37,596 nucleotides of DNA from a virus. Numbering within the stretch: position 1 is the first letter of the stretch; each line of letters opens with the position of its first letter. Of this stretch, positions 29,505 through 37,596 are shown piece by piece. The DNA lies in IMG/VR virus record IMGVR_UViG_3300019927_000129, positions 1 to 37,596 of that record; one strand, given 5' to 3'. Below the pieces are notes generated by a model. It had not been told where the DNA came from. It searched no databases and was given only the letters and a program-made list of their open reading frames with translations. The position numbers were made by a program, and so were the translations under genes.

Positions 29505-29802
29505 AGCCCGCAGCGTTGACTGGCAGACGGTCGCCTCGTCGAACGTCCACTCGGCGCTGTTCAACGAGGCCGACCAGGACTTCTATGTCCGGTTCCTTCG
29601 CAGCGGTCCGGACGACATATACGTGTACCCGAACCGGTCCCCGTCAGAGTGGGACGACTTCCGGACGGCACTGTCGAAGGGGTCGTGGATTTGGAATAAT
29701 CCCATCGACAAGGGGTGGCCGTACGACCTGCTGACGACGCGCGACTTCGCGGACGTCGCGCGAGAGGACCTGGCGCCCGGCGTCCGCGACTTTTTGGCAT
29801 AA
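29476..29802 (+). CDS. KTSC-like domain protein
   Basis: A 108-residue protein whose centre (SVDWQTVASSNVHSALFNEA, then DFYVRFLRSG, DIYVYPNRSPSEWDDFRTAL and SKGSWIW) fits the KTSC domain pattern of strand-Ser-Ser-Asn, strand and helix. KTSC domains occur in small phage and bacterial proteins of unknown role, sometimes near RNA or DNA enzymes. It starts at ATG 29476 overlapping the terminase stop and precedes the portal gene by two bases. It may be a minor head-assembly factor. Confidence 0.65.
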   Translation: MTTGPRSLVKARSVDWQTVASSNVHSALFNEADQDFYVRFLRSGPDDIYVYPNRSPSEWDDFRTALSKGSWIWNNPIDKGWPYDLLTTRDFADVAREDLAPGVRDFLA

Positions 29803-29804
29803 CC

Positions 29805-31214
29805 ATGAGTCTACTCAATCAACTGAGAGCAGAGTACGAGGCCCAGCGCCAGCGTCGCAACGGCGGTGACCGCGCCGCCGAGACGACTATCGGCGGGGAG
29901 ACGGTCGAACTCGGACAGTCGGAGACAACGCAGTCCCTCGACGACACGTTCCTCGGGGCGTCAAACCTTCACGGCGTGCCCCGTGGTCGCGAAGCCTGGG
30001 ACGCGCGGCAGATCGCGGAGACCGCGCCGTTCCAGATGATCCTCAACGCCATCAACGATCAGCTCCTCGGCGGTGAGTGGGCGTTCCCGTCAGATGATGG
30101 CGAGGAGGACCAGGCCGAGGCCGAACTGCAGGCCGTTGTCGGCGACGTGCTGGACGGCCCGCATCACGGCGGTCTCGACAAGGACGATCTCGTCGCGTCG
30201 TGGGTCTCGGACATGGCGACGGTCGGCAACGCCTACGGCGAGCCCATCCGACCGGAGTCGGCCAGTCTCCCGTTCGTGGCACTCAAGGACGTCGACGCGC
30301 TCTCAATCCGACACAACGTCGACAACTCGGGGGCGTTCGAAATACCAGCGTTCTATCAGGCGCCGGTCCGCGCCGGTGGGGCGCTGTACACTGGCGTCTC
30401 GCAGGCCGACGTCACGCCTCTCGAGCGCGAGGATCTCTTCGTCATGCGATGGCCGGGCTCGACGCGCTCCCACCGCCTCTACCCACTCCCGCCGGCACTA
30501 CAGCTCAAAGAGTGGCTGACGATCATCGACGACTCGACGACGCACCTCGGGCGCTACTACAGCGATAACGAGACTCCGTCGGGGATTCTGACCGCCCGCG
30601 AAGCGACGAAAAACGACGTCGAAACCATCCGCGACGAACTCGAAGCAGCGAAGGGCGACCCCAGGAGCGCGCCGGTGATTACGGAGGACGCCCGCTGGGT
30701 GGAGATTGGAGGGTCCGCCGTGGATCTCAGCCACATCGAAGAGCAGCGCTGGTTCCTCCAGCTCTGTATGGCTGCCTTCGGCGTCCCGAAGACGGAGATG
30801 TCGATGGACGAGGAGGTCAACTACGCGACGTCCGAGTCGCAGCTGTCAGTCGTCGCGAAGCGACTGACGACGAAGCTCACGACGACCATATCTCAGGCTA
30901 TCGAGCGACAAGGCCTCCCGCAGTTCGACTTGTACCAGCAGTTGGACCAGCCGTTCGGCGTCGAACTCCGGCACTCCGACCCACGCGAGGAGCGTGCAGC
31001 CGAGCAGCAGGCCATCGAGAAGTGGAACAACGACGCGCTGACCTACCGCGAGTACCGCGAGGCCATCGGACAGGACGCGACCGATGAGGACACGACGGTC
31101 CAGATGAACGGGCAAACTGTCGACTATGGCGACATGCCGAAGTCGGTGATGGAAGCGGTCCTCACCGACGCGCAAAATGATGAGCCAGGCGATGCGGGGC
31201 CGTCCGGCGAGTAA
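29805..31214 (+). CDS. Portal protein
   Basis: A 469-residue protein between terminase and prohead protease, the standard position of the portal ring through which DNA enters. Typical portal features are the early helical region, the crown/wing pattern around EDLFVMRWPGSTRSHRLYPL, a long helix VETIRDELEAAKGD and the segment CMAAFGVPKTEMSMDEEVNY (about 320-340), which is well conserved in portals. The C-terminal part is acidic and helical. The start is ATG 29805; the open frame upstream belongs to another reading frame of the KTSC gene. Confidence 0.9.
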   Translation: MSLLNQLRAEYEAQRQRRNGGDRAAETTIGGETVELGQSETTQSLDDTFLGASNLHGVPRGREAWDARQIAETAPFQMILNAINDQLLGGEWAFPSDDGEEDQAEAELQAVVGDVLDGPHHGGLDKDDLVASWVSDMATVGNAYGEPIRPESASLPFVALKDVDALSIRHNVDNSGAFEIPAFYQAPVRAGGALYTGVSQADVTPLEREDLFVMRWPGSTRSHRLYPLPPALQLKEWLTIIDDSTTHLGRYYSDNETPSGILTAREATKNDVETIRDELEAAKGDPRSAPVITEDARWVEIGGSAVDLSHIEEQRWFLQLCMAAFGVPKTEMSMDEEVNYATSESQLSVVAKRLTTKLTTTISQAIERQGLPQFDLYQQLDQPFGVELRHSDPREERAAEQQAIEKWNNDALTYREYREAIGQDATDEDTTVQMNGQTVDYGDMPKSVMEAVLTDAQNDEPGDAGPSGE

Positions 31215-31281
31215 CTAATCAACCGATGACCCCGCCGGGGCGAGGTCCTCCCGTCACGGATTCTACACGAGTGACTCAGAC

Positions 31282-33060
31282 ATGACAGACCACGACGACG
31301 TACAGCGCCGGAGTAAGCATACTGCCCCCTCGGACACGATCCGCGTTCGCGAGGTCGAGGTGGACGGCGACGACGCCGACGAGTTCGTCGTGCGGATGCC
31401 CATCACATCCACCGGCGAAGCACGCGACGGAGAGGCGTTTTCACGAAATCGGGTCGAAGGCTTCCGGGACCAAATCTCGCGTGGTGGGGTCGGCGTCTTC
31501 ATCGACCACGGGCGGAACGTCGAAACGGGGTCGCGGTACTCGGCGTTGGGAAAAGTTGGCCGGTTGGCCGAGCCAGAGCTGGTCGAGCGCGACTCGGCGA
31601 CGGACCTGGATGTCGACTTCCGCTTCCCACAGCCTGACGAAGTTGACGATGGGGCGGAGACGCTGCGCGAGGTCCTCGCGACGCTTTACACGCAGGCGCG
31701 GGCCGGCATCCCGTTGACGTCGAGCATCGGCTGGTCGGAGGACACGGGCGACCGCGATGTCCCCGGCGACGCGGACATGCTTGAGGCGTCGGTGGTCGGC
31801 ATCCCGAGCGACCCACGGACGACGACCGCATCGGCCGAGCCAGCCACGCTCGCTCGCGCTGTCTCGGCAGCATCGTCAGATTTCGACGTTGCGGCGTTCG
31901 TCCGCGAACTGACCGTCGACAGCAAAGACGTCGTTGAGGTCGGCGGTGAGGAGATCGACATCACGCCGCCCGAGGCCGTCGAGAACGCCTGCGCGCTCGC
32001 CCTCTCTAAGAAGGAGGAGTACAGCGACGAAATCGGCGACTGCGGCACGGGCGACGGTGAGGAGACGGCGCAGCGCGTCGTCAACGGCGACCTGACCGCC
32101 GAGTACATCGCCGATGAAATCGCGGCGTACCTCGACTCTCATGAGGAGGACGTCGACGGCATCGACCAACCCCCGACGGACTGGGGCGTCGACACCTGGA
32201 CGGACGGCTGCGGCCCGGTCCAGTTCGCACTCTGGGGCGGCACCGCGACCGGCACCGGCCACGAGTGGGCGACGGGCATCGCGAACGATGTCGCCGAGGC
32301 ACTGGGCGAGGAGCTGCCGTACCCCGAGCGTGCGGCCCGCAATCTCGACAATCCCGAGTTTGACGTCGGCGACGACGTCATGTGGTCGTCCAACGACACG
32401 CCGGTCCACGGCCGCGTGGCTGACATCGGTGACGAGTTCGAGCCCGCTGATGGCGTCGTCATAACGGGCGACGACGGCGAGGCGGTCTACCTCATTCACG
32501 AGTACGACGACAGCCTCGAGCCGCCACAGTATCGGCGCGAGAACGTCGCGAAGCCCGAGTCGTCGCTGGACGAGTCCACGATGGACCTCCCGCCGACGGA
32601 CGGCAACTTCGCAGACGAGGAGAACGACATGAGCGACAGCGAAACCAACGAGCCCGACGAGGAGTCGGGCGCTGACAACGGCGAACAGGACCTCCGCGGT
32701 ATGGAGGAAAAGATGGACGAGGTCCGTGAGATGTGCGAGCGGATGGAGTCCATGCAGGAAGAGATGTACGAAGAGATGATGGGCGGTGACGGTGAGGACG
32801 GCGAAGACGACGGCGAGACGGAGGAGTCCGACGCGGACATCTCTGACGACGAAGAGCGGACTGTCACACTCGACGGCGAGGAGATGGCCGTCGACGAAGC
32901 ACGCGACCAGATTGCCGACCTCCGCGAGGAGGCCGCCGAGGCGGAGCCTGCCGAGCCGAAGACGCAGGACCGCGCCGAGGCCTCGGAGGACGGCGACGGA
33001 GGGAGCGACACCGAAAGCGACACCAGCGGGTTCGGCATGGCCGCCCGCGCGGAGGATTAA
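31282..33060 (+). CDS. Prohead protease fused to a tudor-like domain and scaffold-like tail
   Basis: A 592-residue multidomain protein. Residues about 15-195 form a prohead protease of HK97/herpes type, with catalytic-type His76 (VFIDHGRN), Ser147/Ser148 (PLTSSIGW) and LEASVVGIPSDP (168-179). Residues about 220-335 form an acidic helical domain with paired Cys residues. Residues about 359-430 (FDVGDDVMWSSNDTPVHGRV, then YLIHEYDDS) look like a DUF2945/tudor-type beta barrel. Residues about 474-502 form a Met/Glu-rich coiled coil and the end is acidic, resembling a scaffold. Protease-scaffold fusions are known in tailed viruses; the inserted barrel is unusual. The capsid gene starts two bases after its stop. 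Confidence 0.85.
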   Translation: MTDHDDVQRRSKHTAPSDTIRVREVEVDGDDADEFVVRMPITSTGEARDGEAFSRNRVEGFRDQISRGGVGVFIDHGRNVETGSRYSALGKVGRLAEPELVERDSATDLDVDFRFPQPDEVDDGAETLREVLATLYTQARAGIPLTSSIGWSEDTGDRDVPGDADMLEASVVGIPSDPRTTTASAEPATLARAVSAASSDFDVAAFVRELTVDSKDVVEVGGEEIDITPPEAVENACALALSKKEEYSDEIGDCGTGDGEETAQRVVNGDLTAEYIADEIAAYLDSHEEDVDGIDQPPTDWGVDTWTDGCGPVQFALWGGTATGTGHEWATGIANDVAEALGEELPYPERAARNLDNPEFDVGDDVMWSSNDTPVHGRVADIGDEFEPADGVVITGDDGEAVYLIHEYDDSLEPPQYRRENVAKPESSLDESTMDLPPTDGNFADEENDMSDSETNEPDEESGADNGEQDLRGMEEKMDEVREMCERMESMQEEMYEEMMGGDGEDGEDDGETEESDADISDDEERTVTLDGEEMAVDEARDQIADLREEAAEAEPAEPKTQDRAEASEDGDGGSDTESDTSGFGMAARAED

Positions 33061-33061
33061 C

Positions 33062-34384
33062 ATGAGCACGGCACACAACGTTCTGACCGGCGCATCGACC
33101 AAGAGCAACGACCAGGCCCGCGAGCTGTACGACACGCTCGTCCGCGCCTGGAACCTTCCCGAGAAGGGAACCAAGGACGGCACTCTCGGCGACATCGACA
33201 AAGCTCGTCAGCTGGCGCGCGAGATGTCGGGCGAAGAGTGGCGCGAGGCCTACGGCCACGAGCGCCCGTTCCTCGCCGGCGCGATGGCGGGCGAGAACTA
33301 CGAGCGCGGGCAGGACGAGGCCGTCGACGCTATCGTCGAGCGGAGCGCCCAGCCTGACGGCGAGCGCGCCGCTATTGATGCCTCGGTCGTCCAGGCGGCC
33401 ACTCCCATTGAGGTCGACCCGGAGATCGTCACCATCCTCGACGACGCTGCGCCGCTGCTGGACCTTGTCACGATGGAGGCCCAGCCCGGTTTCACCGCGC
33501 AGTACAACATCGTCTCCGACCGCAACCAGCCGGTCGGTCGCACGTCGGAGTCCGACGCTATCGACCTGACGTCCAACTCTGACGGCGACTTCACGCTCGA
33601 CACCAAGCAGCGGGACATGTCCATCTACGTGGACCGTGTCACGCTCTCGGACTTCACCCAGCGCGCCGAGGACAGCCTCGGCTACATGGACGTCGAGGAG
33701 ACGACGCTCGGCCAGCGCACAGCGGTCTACGGCCGCTACACCGCCGGCGAACTCGTCTACGGCGACCCCGATGTCGGCAAGTCGGACGGGTCCATCCAGG
33801 ACAGTAACGCGACGTTCGGCATGGCCCGCCTCGCACAGAAGGCCGACAGCAACCTGTCCGACGGCGTCACCCACGTCGTCGACAAGTCGGGTATTTCTAC
33901 CTCGGGCGACACCCCGCGCCTCGACGACCTCAAGGGCGAGATCACGGACCTCGTCGAGAACACTGGCGCAACCTACGACAGCCTCCGCGCCATCACCTCG
34001 CCCTCGAACTTCGACACGTTCGAGAACGAGGCCAACACGGTCACGCGCCTGTCGGGATACGACGAAGACATCTCGTTCGGCGGCCGCGAGATCAACGTCA
34101 AGGGCGTCCCGCTGACCGAGACGCGGGCCGTCGGCCGTACCGAGCACGGCGGCTTCTCGTACAACCAGACCGGCGATACGCAGGCGGGCAACTTCGACAT
34201 CAGTGAGGGCGACGTCATCATCTACGACGAGTCGACGTTCCGCCACCGCCAGCTCGCCCCGCTCTCGACGGTTCCGCTCGGCCGCCGCGGCCTGGCCGAC
34301 GAGGCCGCGATGTTCGCGTACTCCGCCAACATCGACAAGAGCCACGGCAGCCACCTCAAGTTCCTGCAGGCCTACCCGCAGTAA
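33062..34384 (+). CDS. Major capsid protein (HK97 fold)
   Basis: A 440-residue protein right after the protease-scaffold gene, the usual place. The N-terminal 100 residues are helical and charged and may be cleaved by the protease. The rest has the sequence character of HK97-type capsid proteins: AATPIEVDPEIVTILDDAAP at the start of the mature fold, then DTKQRDMSIYVDRVTLSDFT, a middle spine-like helix with SPSNFDTFENEANTVTR, and the GGREINVKGVPLT and DVIIYDESTFRHRQL segments near the end. Strict order and composition support the call; the fold itself would need structure prediction. Confidence 0.9.
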   Translation: MSTAHNVLTGASTKSNDQARELYDTLVRAWNLPEKGTKDGTLGDIDKARQLAREMSGEEWREAYGHERPFLAGAMAGENYERGQDEAVDAIVERSAQPDGERAAIDASVVQAATPIEVDPEIVTILDDAAPLLDLVTMEAQPGFTAQYNIVSDRNQPVGRTSESDAIDLTSNSDGDFTLDTKQRDMSIYVDRVTLSDFTQRAEDSLGYMDVEETTLGQRTAVYGRYTAGELVYGDPDVGKSDGSIQDSNATFGMARLAQKADSNLSDGVTHVVDKSGISTSGDTPRLDDLKGEITDLVENTGATYDSLRAITSPSNFDTFENEANTVTRLSGYDEDISFGGREINVKGVPLTETRAVGRTEHGGFSYNQTGDTQAGNFDISEGDVIIYDESTFRHRQLAPLSTVPLGRRGLADEAAMFAYSANIDKSHGSHLKFLQAYPQ

Positions 34385-34391
34385 GTAGACC

Positions 34392-34706
34392 ATGCAGGTC
34401 ACGCATCCGCTGGCTGACCGGGACGCATCGCCTGCTGCGGCAACCGTCGGGTCGTCAACGTACACCGTCGATGATGACGGCGTCGTCGGCTGTCCGGACG
34501 AGCGCGCCGGAGACGTCGCGGGTGCGCTTGCGGAGGCGTACGGCGTCGATCCAGACACACTCATCCGCGAGGAGGGCGGCCCGCCTGACGACGACCTCGG
34601 CGAGATGACGCACGACGAACTCTACTCGCTCGCGCAGGACGCTGACGTTGACGGGCGCTCCGAGATGACCAAAGACGAACTGCGTGCCGCACTCCGCGAG
34701 GACTAA
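34392..34706 (+). CDS. Small protein with SAP/HeH-like C-terminal motif
   Basis: A 104-residue protein; its last 35 residues (EMTHDELYSLAQDADVDGRS, then EMTKDELRAAL) match the helix-extended loop-helix pattern of SAP/HeH or Rho N-terminal-like domains that bind nucleic acid. It lies between capsid and connector genes, a place where many tailed viruses keep a small protein of this type (head-filling or packaging related). Confidence 0.65.
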   Translation: MQVTHPLADRDASPAAATVGSSTYTVDDDGVVGCPDERAGDVAGALAEAYGVDPDTLIREEGGPPDDDLGEMTHDELYSLAQDADVDGRSEMTKDELRAALRED

Positions 34707-34709
34707 CCG

Positions 34710-35435
34710 ATGACTGGGTACTGCACTCCCGACGATGTCCGCACGGCACTCCAAGAGACGAGCCTCTCGGGGCCGACGAACAGCGGCATCATCACGGACG
34801 ACATCGTCGGAGTGTCGTCGTGGCTCCGGAAGCAGTCCGGTCGGCACTGGTACGATGCAGACGCCACAACGGATCCACTGTCGACAGGGCCAGAGTCGGC
34901 CTCGAACATCCGACTCGACATCCCGAACTCACCACACGCGCAGCGCGGGCAGATCCACCATGGTCGCGACGACCTTCGGTACCCGGTCACGACCGACGGG
35001 CCGTACGCCCGCATCCGACTCCCGCACGGATTCGTCGAGACGCTGACCAGCCTCGAGGTCCGAGACCTCAGCGGTGACGTCACGGACTGGACGAGCGACC
35101 CCGAGTATGACGAGGGCGTCGGGCAGGATTACTACGTCCGCGAGGAGCAAAAAGAGAATCACGGCGCCTCGTACCTCTACATCCGGGCGGCGGCCATCGG
35201 AGCGCGGTACGATTACTCCGGCCTCGTGACCGCGGCGTACGATTACGGACTGGCCGACAGCGAAGAGTCGTGGGACGACGTCCGACGCGGCGTCGCCCTG
35301 CTAACCGCGGCGCAGGTCGTGGTCGACGACGACGTCCTGACGGCGATTCCCGACAACGGCCAGCTGGTCGGCGTCGATACGCAGGCGCAGCGCCTCGCCG
35401 ACCGCGGGATGCAGTACCTGGAACCGTATCTATGA
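34710..35435 (+). CDS. Head-tail connector (adaptor) protein
   Basis: A 241-residue protein beginning with MTGYCTPDDVRTALQE, a start shared by many gp6-like connector proteins (short helix, T-x-D-D-V). It has helical bundle segments at both ends and a beta insertion between. It lies between the capsid genes and the gp10-like gene, as expected for the ring that docks under the portal. The stop overlaps the next ATG by four bases. Confidence 0.75.
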   Translation: MTGYCTPDDVRTALQETSLSGPTNSGIITDDIVGVSSWLRKQSGRHWYDADATTDPLSTGPESASNIRLDIPNSPHAQRGQIHHGRDDLRYPVTTDGPYARIRLPHGFVETLTSLEVRDLSGDVTDWTSDPEYDEGVGQDYYVREEQKENHGASYLYIRAAAIGARYDYSGLVTAAYDYGLADSEESWDDVRRGVALLTAAQVVVDDDVLTAIPDNGQLVGVDTQAQRLADRGMQYLEPYL

Positions 35436-35863
35436 ACCTCACACTCGAGCGCGGTTTTGAGGACGACCTCCGCGAGGCTGTTCTGGCCGACGTGGAGCAG
35501 ACGCTCCGCGATGAAATCGGGCCAGAACTGAAACGGGCCGCTCGGGAGAACTTCGAAGACTACGCCGCGACCAACGACTACGACATTGAGCACATCTGGC
35601 AGGAAGCGGTCGGACCGATAGTCGAAGCCACTGCCGACGGCGTCTCCGTCAGAATCGAGTGGCCAGAGCTGACCGCGCTGTTCGAGTTCGGCGTCTCCCC
35701 CCACACAATCGAGGGGAACCCGCTCCTGCACTTTTACTGGGAAGCGAAAGACCAGTGGGTCACGACTGAGTCCGTCGAGTGGGGCAGTGAGACGGGCGGC
35801 ATCCCCGAGTCGCGCGCTATCCGTGACGCGCTGCGCTCAATCCGGCGGGAGGTCGGTAGATAA
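35432..35863 (+). CDS. HK97 gp10-like neck/minor tail component
   Basis: A 143-residue protein starting at ATG 35432. Long amphipathic helices (DDLREAVLADVEQTLRDEIG) are followed by a beta part with TALFEFGVSPHTIEGNPLLH, which is typical of the HK97 gp10 family (the FEFG...H-x-I pattern). These proteins act in head-tail joining. It shares its last base with the next gene start. Confidence 0.75.
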   Translation: MNLTLERGFEDDLREAVLADVEQTLRDEIGPELKRAARENFEDYAATNDYDIEHIWQEAVGPIVEATADGVSVRIEWPELTALFEFGVSPHTIEGNPLLHFYWEAKDQWVTTESVEWGSETGGIPESRAIRDALRSIRREVGR

Positions 35864-36342
35864 TGGCCGACCATCTGCTCGTCGAGACAGTCCTGTCGTG
35901 GCTCGGCAACTGGGACCAGAACAACGCGCCACAGCCGGTCCTGATCGACCGCGACGACGCGGAGTCATCGTCATTCTCCGACCGACAGGTCTCGTTTGAC
36001 CTGACTGAAAACCACGCTGCCGGCGTCGCCTCAACGCCTGAGCGTGACGCGACGCCCATCGGGACAGGATACGACAACCGCGTCGAGGACGCCGTCAGCG
36101 TCCGCATCGAAGGGGCTCACACTGACCAGTTCGGGACTATTTCCGACGCTGGCCAGTTTCAGGACATCGTCGATGAGGCGAAGCGCGTGATTCTCGCCGA
36201 GCGCACCTCATTCCCGACCGTCAACGGTGTCGACTACCATTCTGTTTTGATACAAAACGAGTCGAATGTCGCGGCCAACCAGAAGGATTACTATCGGTAC
36301 GACTTCGACGTCATCTTCCGCGGCTACGAAAATCTCCCCTGA
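35863..36342 (+). CDS. Tail terminator / tail completion candidate
   Basis: A 159-residue protein with the size and position of tail terminator proteins: after the gp10-like gene and before the major tail protein. It has an N-terminal helix (HLLVETVLSWLGNWDQNN) and a mixed alpha/beta middle with FQDIVDEAKRVILAERTSFP, as in these folds. Motif evidence is weak; gene order is the main support. Confidence 0.65.
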   Translation: MADHLLVETVLSWLGNWDQNNAPQPVLIDRDDAESSSFSDRQVSFDLTENHAAGVASTPERDATPIGTGYDNRVEDAVSVRIEGAHTDQFGTISDAGQFQDIVDEAKRVILAERTSFPTVNGVDYHSVLIQNESNVAANQKDYYRYDFDVIFRGYENLP

Positions 36343-36420
36343 CTCTCCTCTCCGTCTCATAGAACTCTACAGACCAATGATCCGAACACAAACCCCCACA
36401 GTTGAACGGAGGATAGCACG

Positions 36421-37329
36421 ATGACCGGCGCTGGAGCAGGCTCTATTGCCTGGGCGGCCGAGACGAGTTATCTCGGCGGCGTCTCAGGTACGCCGACGTA
36501 CTACGAGCCAGGAACGAACGTCCAAGTCAACACGGCCGAACTCTCGCGCAACCTCCTGGCCATCCTCGCCCCTGGCGATGTCGAGGCGCAGGAGTACCTC
36601 GCGCAGAACCTCGAGGGCCAGCTGGATGTCTCGTTCATCCTGAAGAACGACGACTTCCATCGGCTGATCTTCAACGACGGCTTTACCGGCTTCACGTCGG
36701 GCCTCGCGAACAGCGCCGAGTGGTATCTGGGAGTCGATTACAACGGCGGGACGACCGAGCGCCAGATCAAGGGCTGGGCGCCGGCCTCGGCCAACATTGA
36801 GTACAGCGGCTCGACCGAGACCGTCCGCGTGACGCTTTCCGGAGCGTACGGCGACGAGGAGCAGAATACGAGCCTGACCCCCGGTTCAGTACAGAGCGCT
36901 GGCGACGAAGTTCCGGGTTTCGGGACCACGCTCAGTATCGCAGGGTCAGACGTCGGCGAACGCCTCCAGTCGGCAACGCTGTCGTTCGAGAACATCGCCC
37001 GCCTGCAGACCGGCGCCTCGCAGAAACCCATCGAGGCGGTCCAGGGGAACGTCCAGACGTCCATCGACATGTCGGCCATCTACACGGGCCCGGAGTTGTA
37101 CGAGCGGGCGCTCGGTAGCTCTGGCGCGACGACTGTTCAGGAGGACGTCGACAACGTCTCCGGGACAGTCACCTTCGACGCAGCGGGGACGACCATCGCT
37201 GACTACTCTCTGTCGACGGTCGCGCCGGAGACGTACGACTGGCAGGACCTGATCAACAACGAGGCCGACCTCAATGAGAGCATCAACTTCCGCGGCGCCG
37301 GCGTCACGGGGAGTGATCCGACGGCATGA
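36421..37329 (+). CDS. Major tail (tube) protein
   Basis: A 302-residue beta-rich protein with good spacing after GGAGG at 36410-36414, which suggests high expression. The start MTGAGAGSIAWAAETSYLGG is typical of haloviral tail tube proteins, and the rest alternates Gly, Ser and Thr with short hydrophobic strands. It precedes the frameshifting chaperone gene, which fixes the role with fair certainty. The last base of its coding part overlaps the chaperone ATG (ATGA). Confidence 0.85.
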   Translation: MTGAGAGSIAWAAETSYLGGVSGTPTYYEPGTNVQVNTAELSRNLLAILAPGDVEAQEYLAQNLEGQLDVSFILKNDDFHRLIFNDGFTGFTSGLANSAEWYLGVDYNGGTTERQIKGWAPASANIEYSGSTETVRVTLSGAYGDEEQNTSLTPGSVQSAGDEVPGFGTTLSIAGSDVGERLQSATLSFENIARLQTGASQKPIEAVQGNVQTSIDMSAIYTGPELYERALGSSGATTVQEDVDNVSGTVTFDAAGTTIADYSLSTVAPETYDWQDLINNEADLNESINFRGAGVTGSDPTA

Positions 37330-37596
37330 GTGGCTTTGAGAACTATCCACCGTCGACGACACTCCGGCTCGGCGACGAACTCGAGTCGCTGCAGGCTGAC
37401 GCTGACGACGACGAAGCGGACGTCAGCGAGACGCATATCGAGGGCCTGCAGTGGGCTGTCTCCGAGTTTGGCGAAGATGGGACTGTCCGCGTGGAGGGCT
37501 TCACGACGGCCTCGCGCGACCGGACTGTCGACACCGCGAACCGCGAGACGATGGGGCCGGTTGGGCCGTCGGTCCTGCGGACGTGGCTCGTCGCCG
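37326..37596 (+). CDS. Tail assembly chaperone, N-terminal part (continues at base 1)
   Basis: ATG 37326 overlaps the major tail stop. The protein begins MSGFENYPPSTTLRLGDELE, followed by an acidic stretch, and runs off the end of the window. Because the last 99 bases equal the first 99, the reading frame continues at base 3 to the TGA at 240-242 (137 residues in total). A -1 frameshift near the end gives a longer form of about 194 residues. Confidence 0.85.
   Translation, partial: MSGFENYPPSTTLRLGDELESLQADADDDEADVSETHIEGLQWAVSEFGEDGTVRVEGFTTASRDRTVDTANRETMGPVGPSVLRTWLVA
37498..37596. repeat. 99-bp terminal direct repeat (right copy)
   Basis: Exact copy of bases 1-99, showing that the contig closes on itself. 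It lies inside the tail chaperone gene, whose frame is preserved across the join. Confidence 0.95.

Noticed and set aside
31876-33201. A 441-codon minus-strand frame opposite the protease gene
   Set aside because: Shadow of the strongly biased codons of the protease-scaffold gene; the product is an artificial Val/Leu/Arg-rich sequence.
32864-34564. A 566-codon open frame on the minus strand opposite the protease and capsid genes
   Set aside because: High-GC haloarchaeal genes often leave long open antisense frames. The + strand proteins are clearly real, overlapping and in the expected order, and the antisense product has no recognisable motif.
1-37596. tRNA or rRNA genes
   Set aside because: Reading through the non-coding gaps I found no cloverleaf or conserved rRNA segment; a tRNAscan run would settle this.

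Overview
The window looks like the complete genome of a tailed virus (Caudoviricetes) of a haloarchaeon. The base composition is high in GC and the proteins are strongly acidic. Promoters look archaeal (TATA boxes about 25-30 bases before leaderless-type start codons), and an archaeal sliding clamp (PCNA) is present. The first 99 bases are repeated exactly as the last 99, so the molecule closes to a circle of 37,497 bp and one gene runs across the join. No tail-sheath gene is visible and the tail genes follow the long-tailed order, so a non-contractile (siphovirus-like) tail is likely.

Layout on the circle. (1) Packaging and virion module, + strand, from about 24.85 kb through the join to 8.9 kb: a zinc protein, an HTH-metallophosphoesterase, small membrane and zinc proteins, terminase small and large subunits, a KTSC-like protein, portal, prohead protease fused to a scaffold-like tail, HK97-type capsid protein, connector/neck proteins, major tail protein, tail assembly chaperone with a -1 frameshift site (GGGAAAC), a short tape-measure candidate, tail-tip proteins with fibronectin III domains and a probable adhesin. 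(2) Accessory and maintenance module, 9.2-14.4 kb: an orphan 450-residue reverse-strand protein, a tyrosine recombinase, a plasmid-type ParA with a small partner, and a reverse-strand operon of a winged-helix protein, three small proteins and a CoiA-like nuclease. (3) Early, DNA-metabolism and replication module, + strand, 14.6-24.2 kb: a SWIM zinc-finger protein, many small overlapping genes, a divergent pair of related small DNA-binding proteins, PCNA, a deoxyribosyltransferase-like fusion, an HD-domain protein, a cytosine-5 DNA methyltransferase, a winged-helix/zinc-finger regulator and a 901-residue primase-helicase. (4) A non-coding region of about 665 bp at 24.2-24.85 kb with repeated TGTAACGGT motifs (candidate replication origin) and the main promoter of the packaging module.

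Together the genes suggest a temperate virus able to persist as a circular plasmid: it has ParA partition machinery, a XerC/D-like recombinase, its own clamp and primase-helicase. The most striking unexplained signal is a family of four dispersed inverted repeats (TTAACCAAC, 23-24 bp of unconserved spacer, GTTGGTTAA), one directly upstream of parA. They look like binding sites of one viral protein. A dispersed centromere, as in the plasmid-prophage N15, or a set of repressor sites are the two leading ideas.
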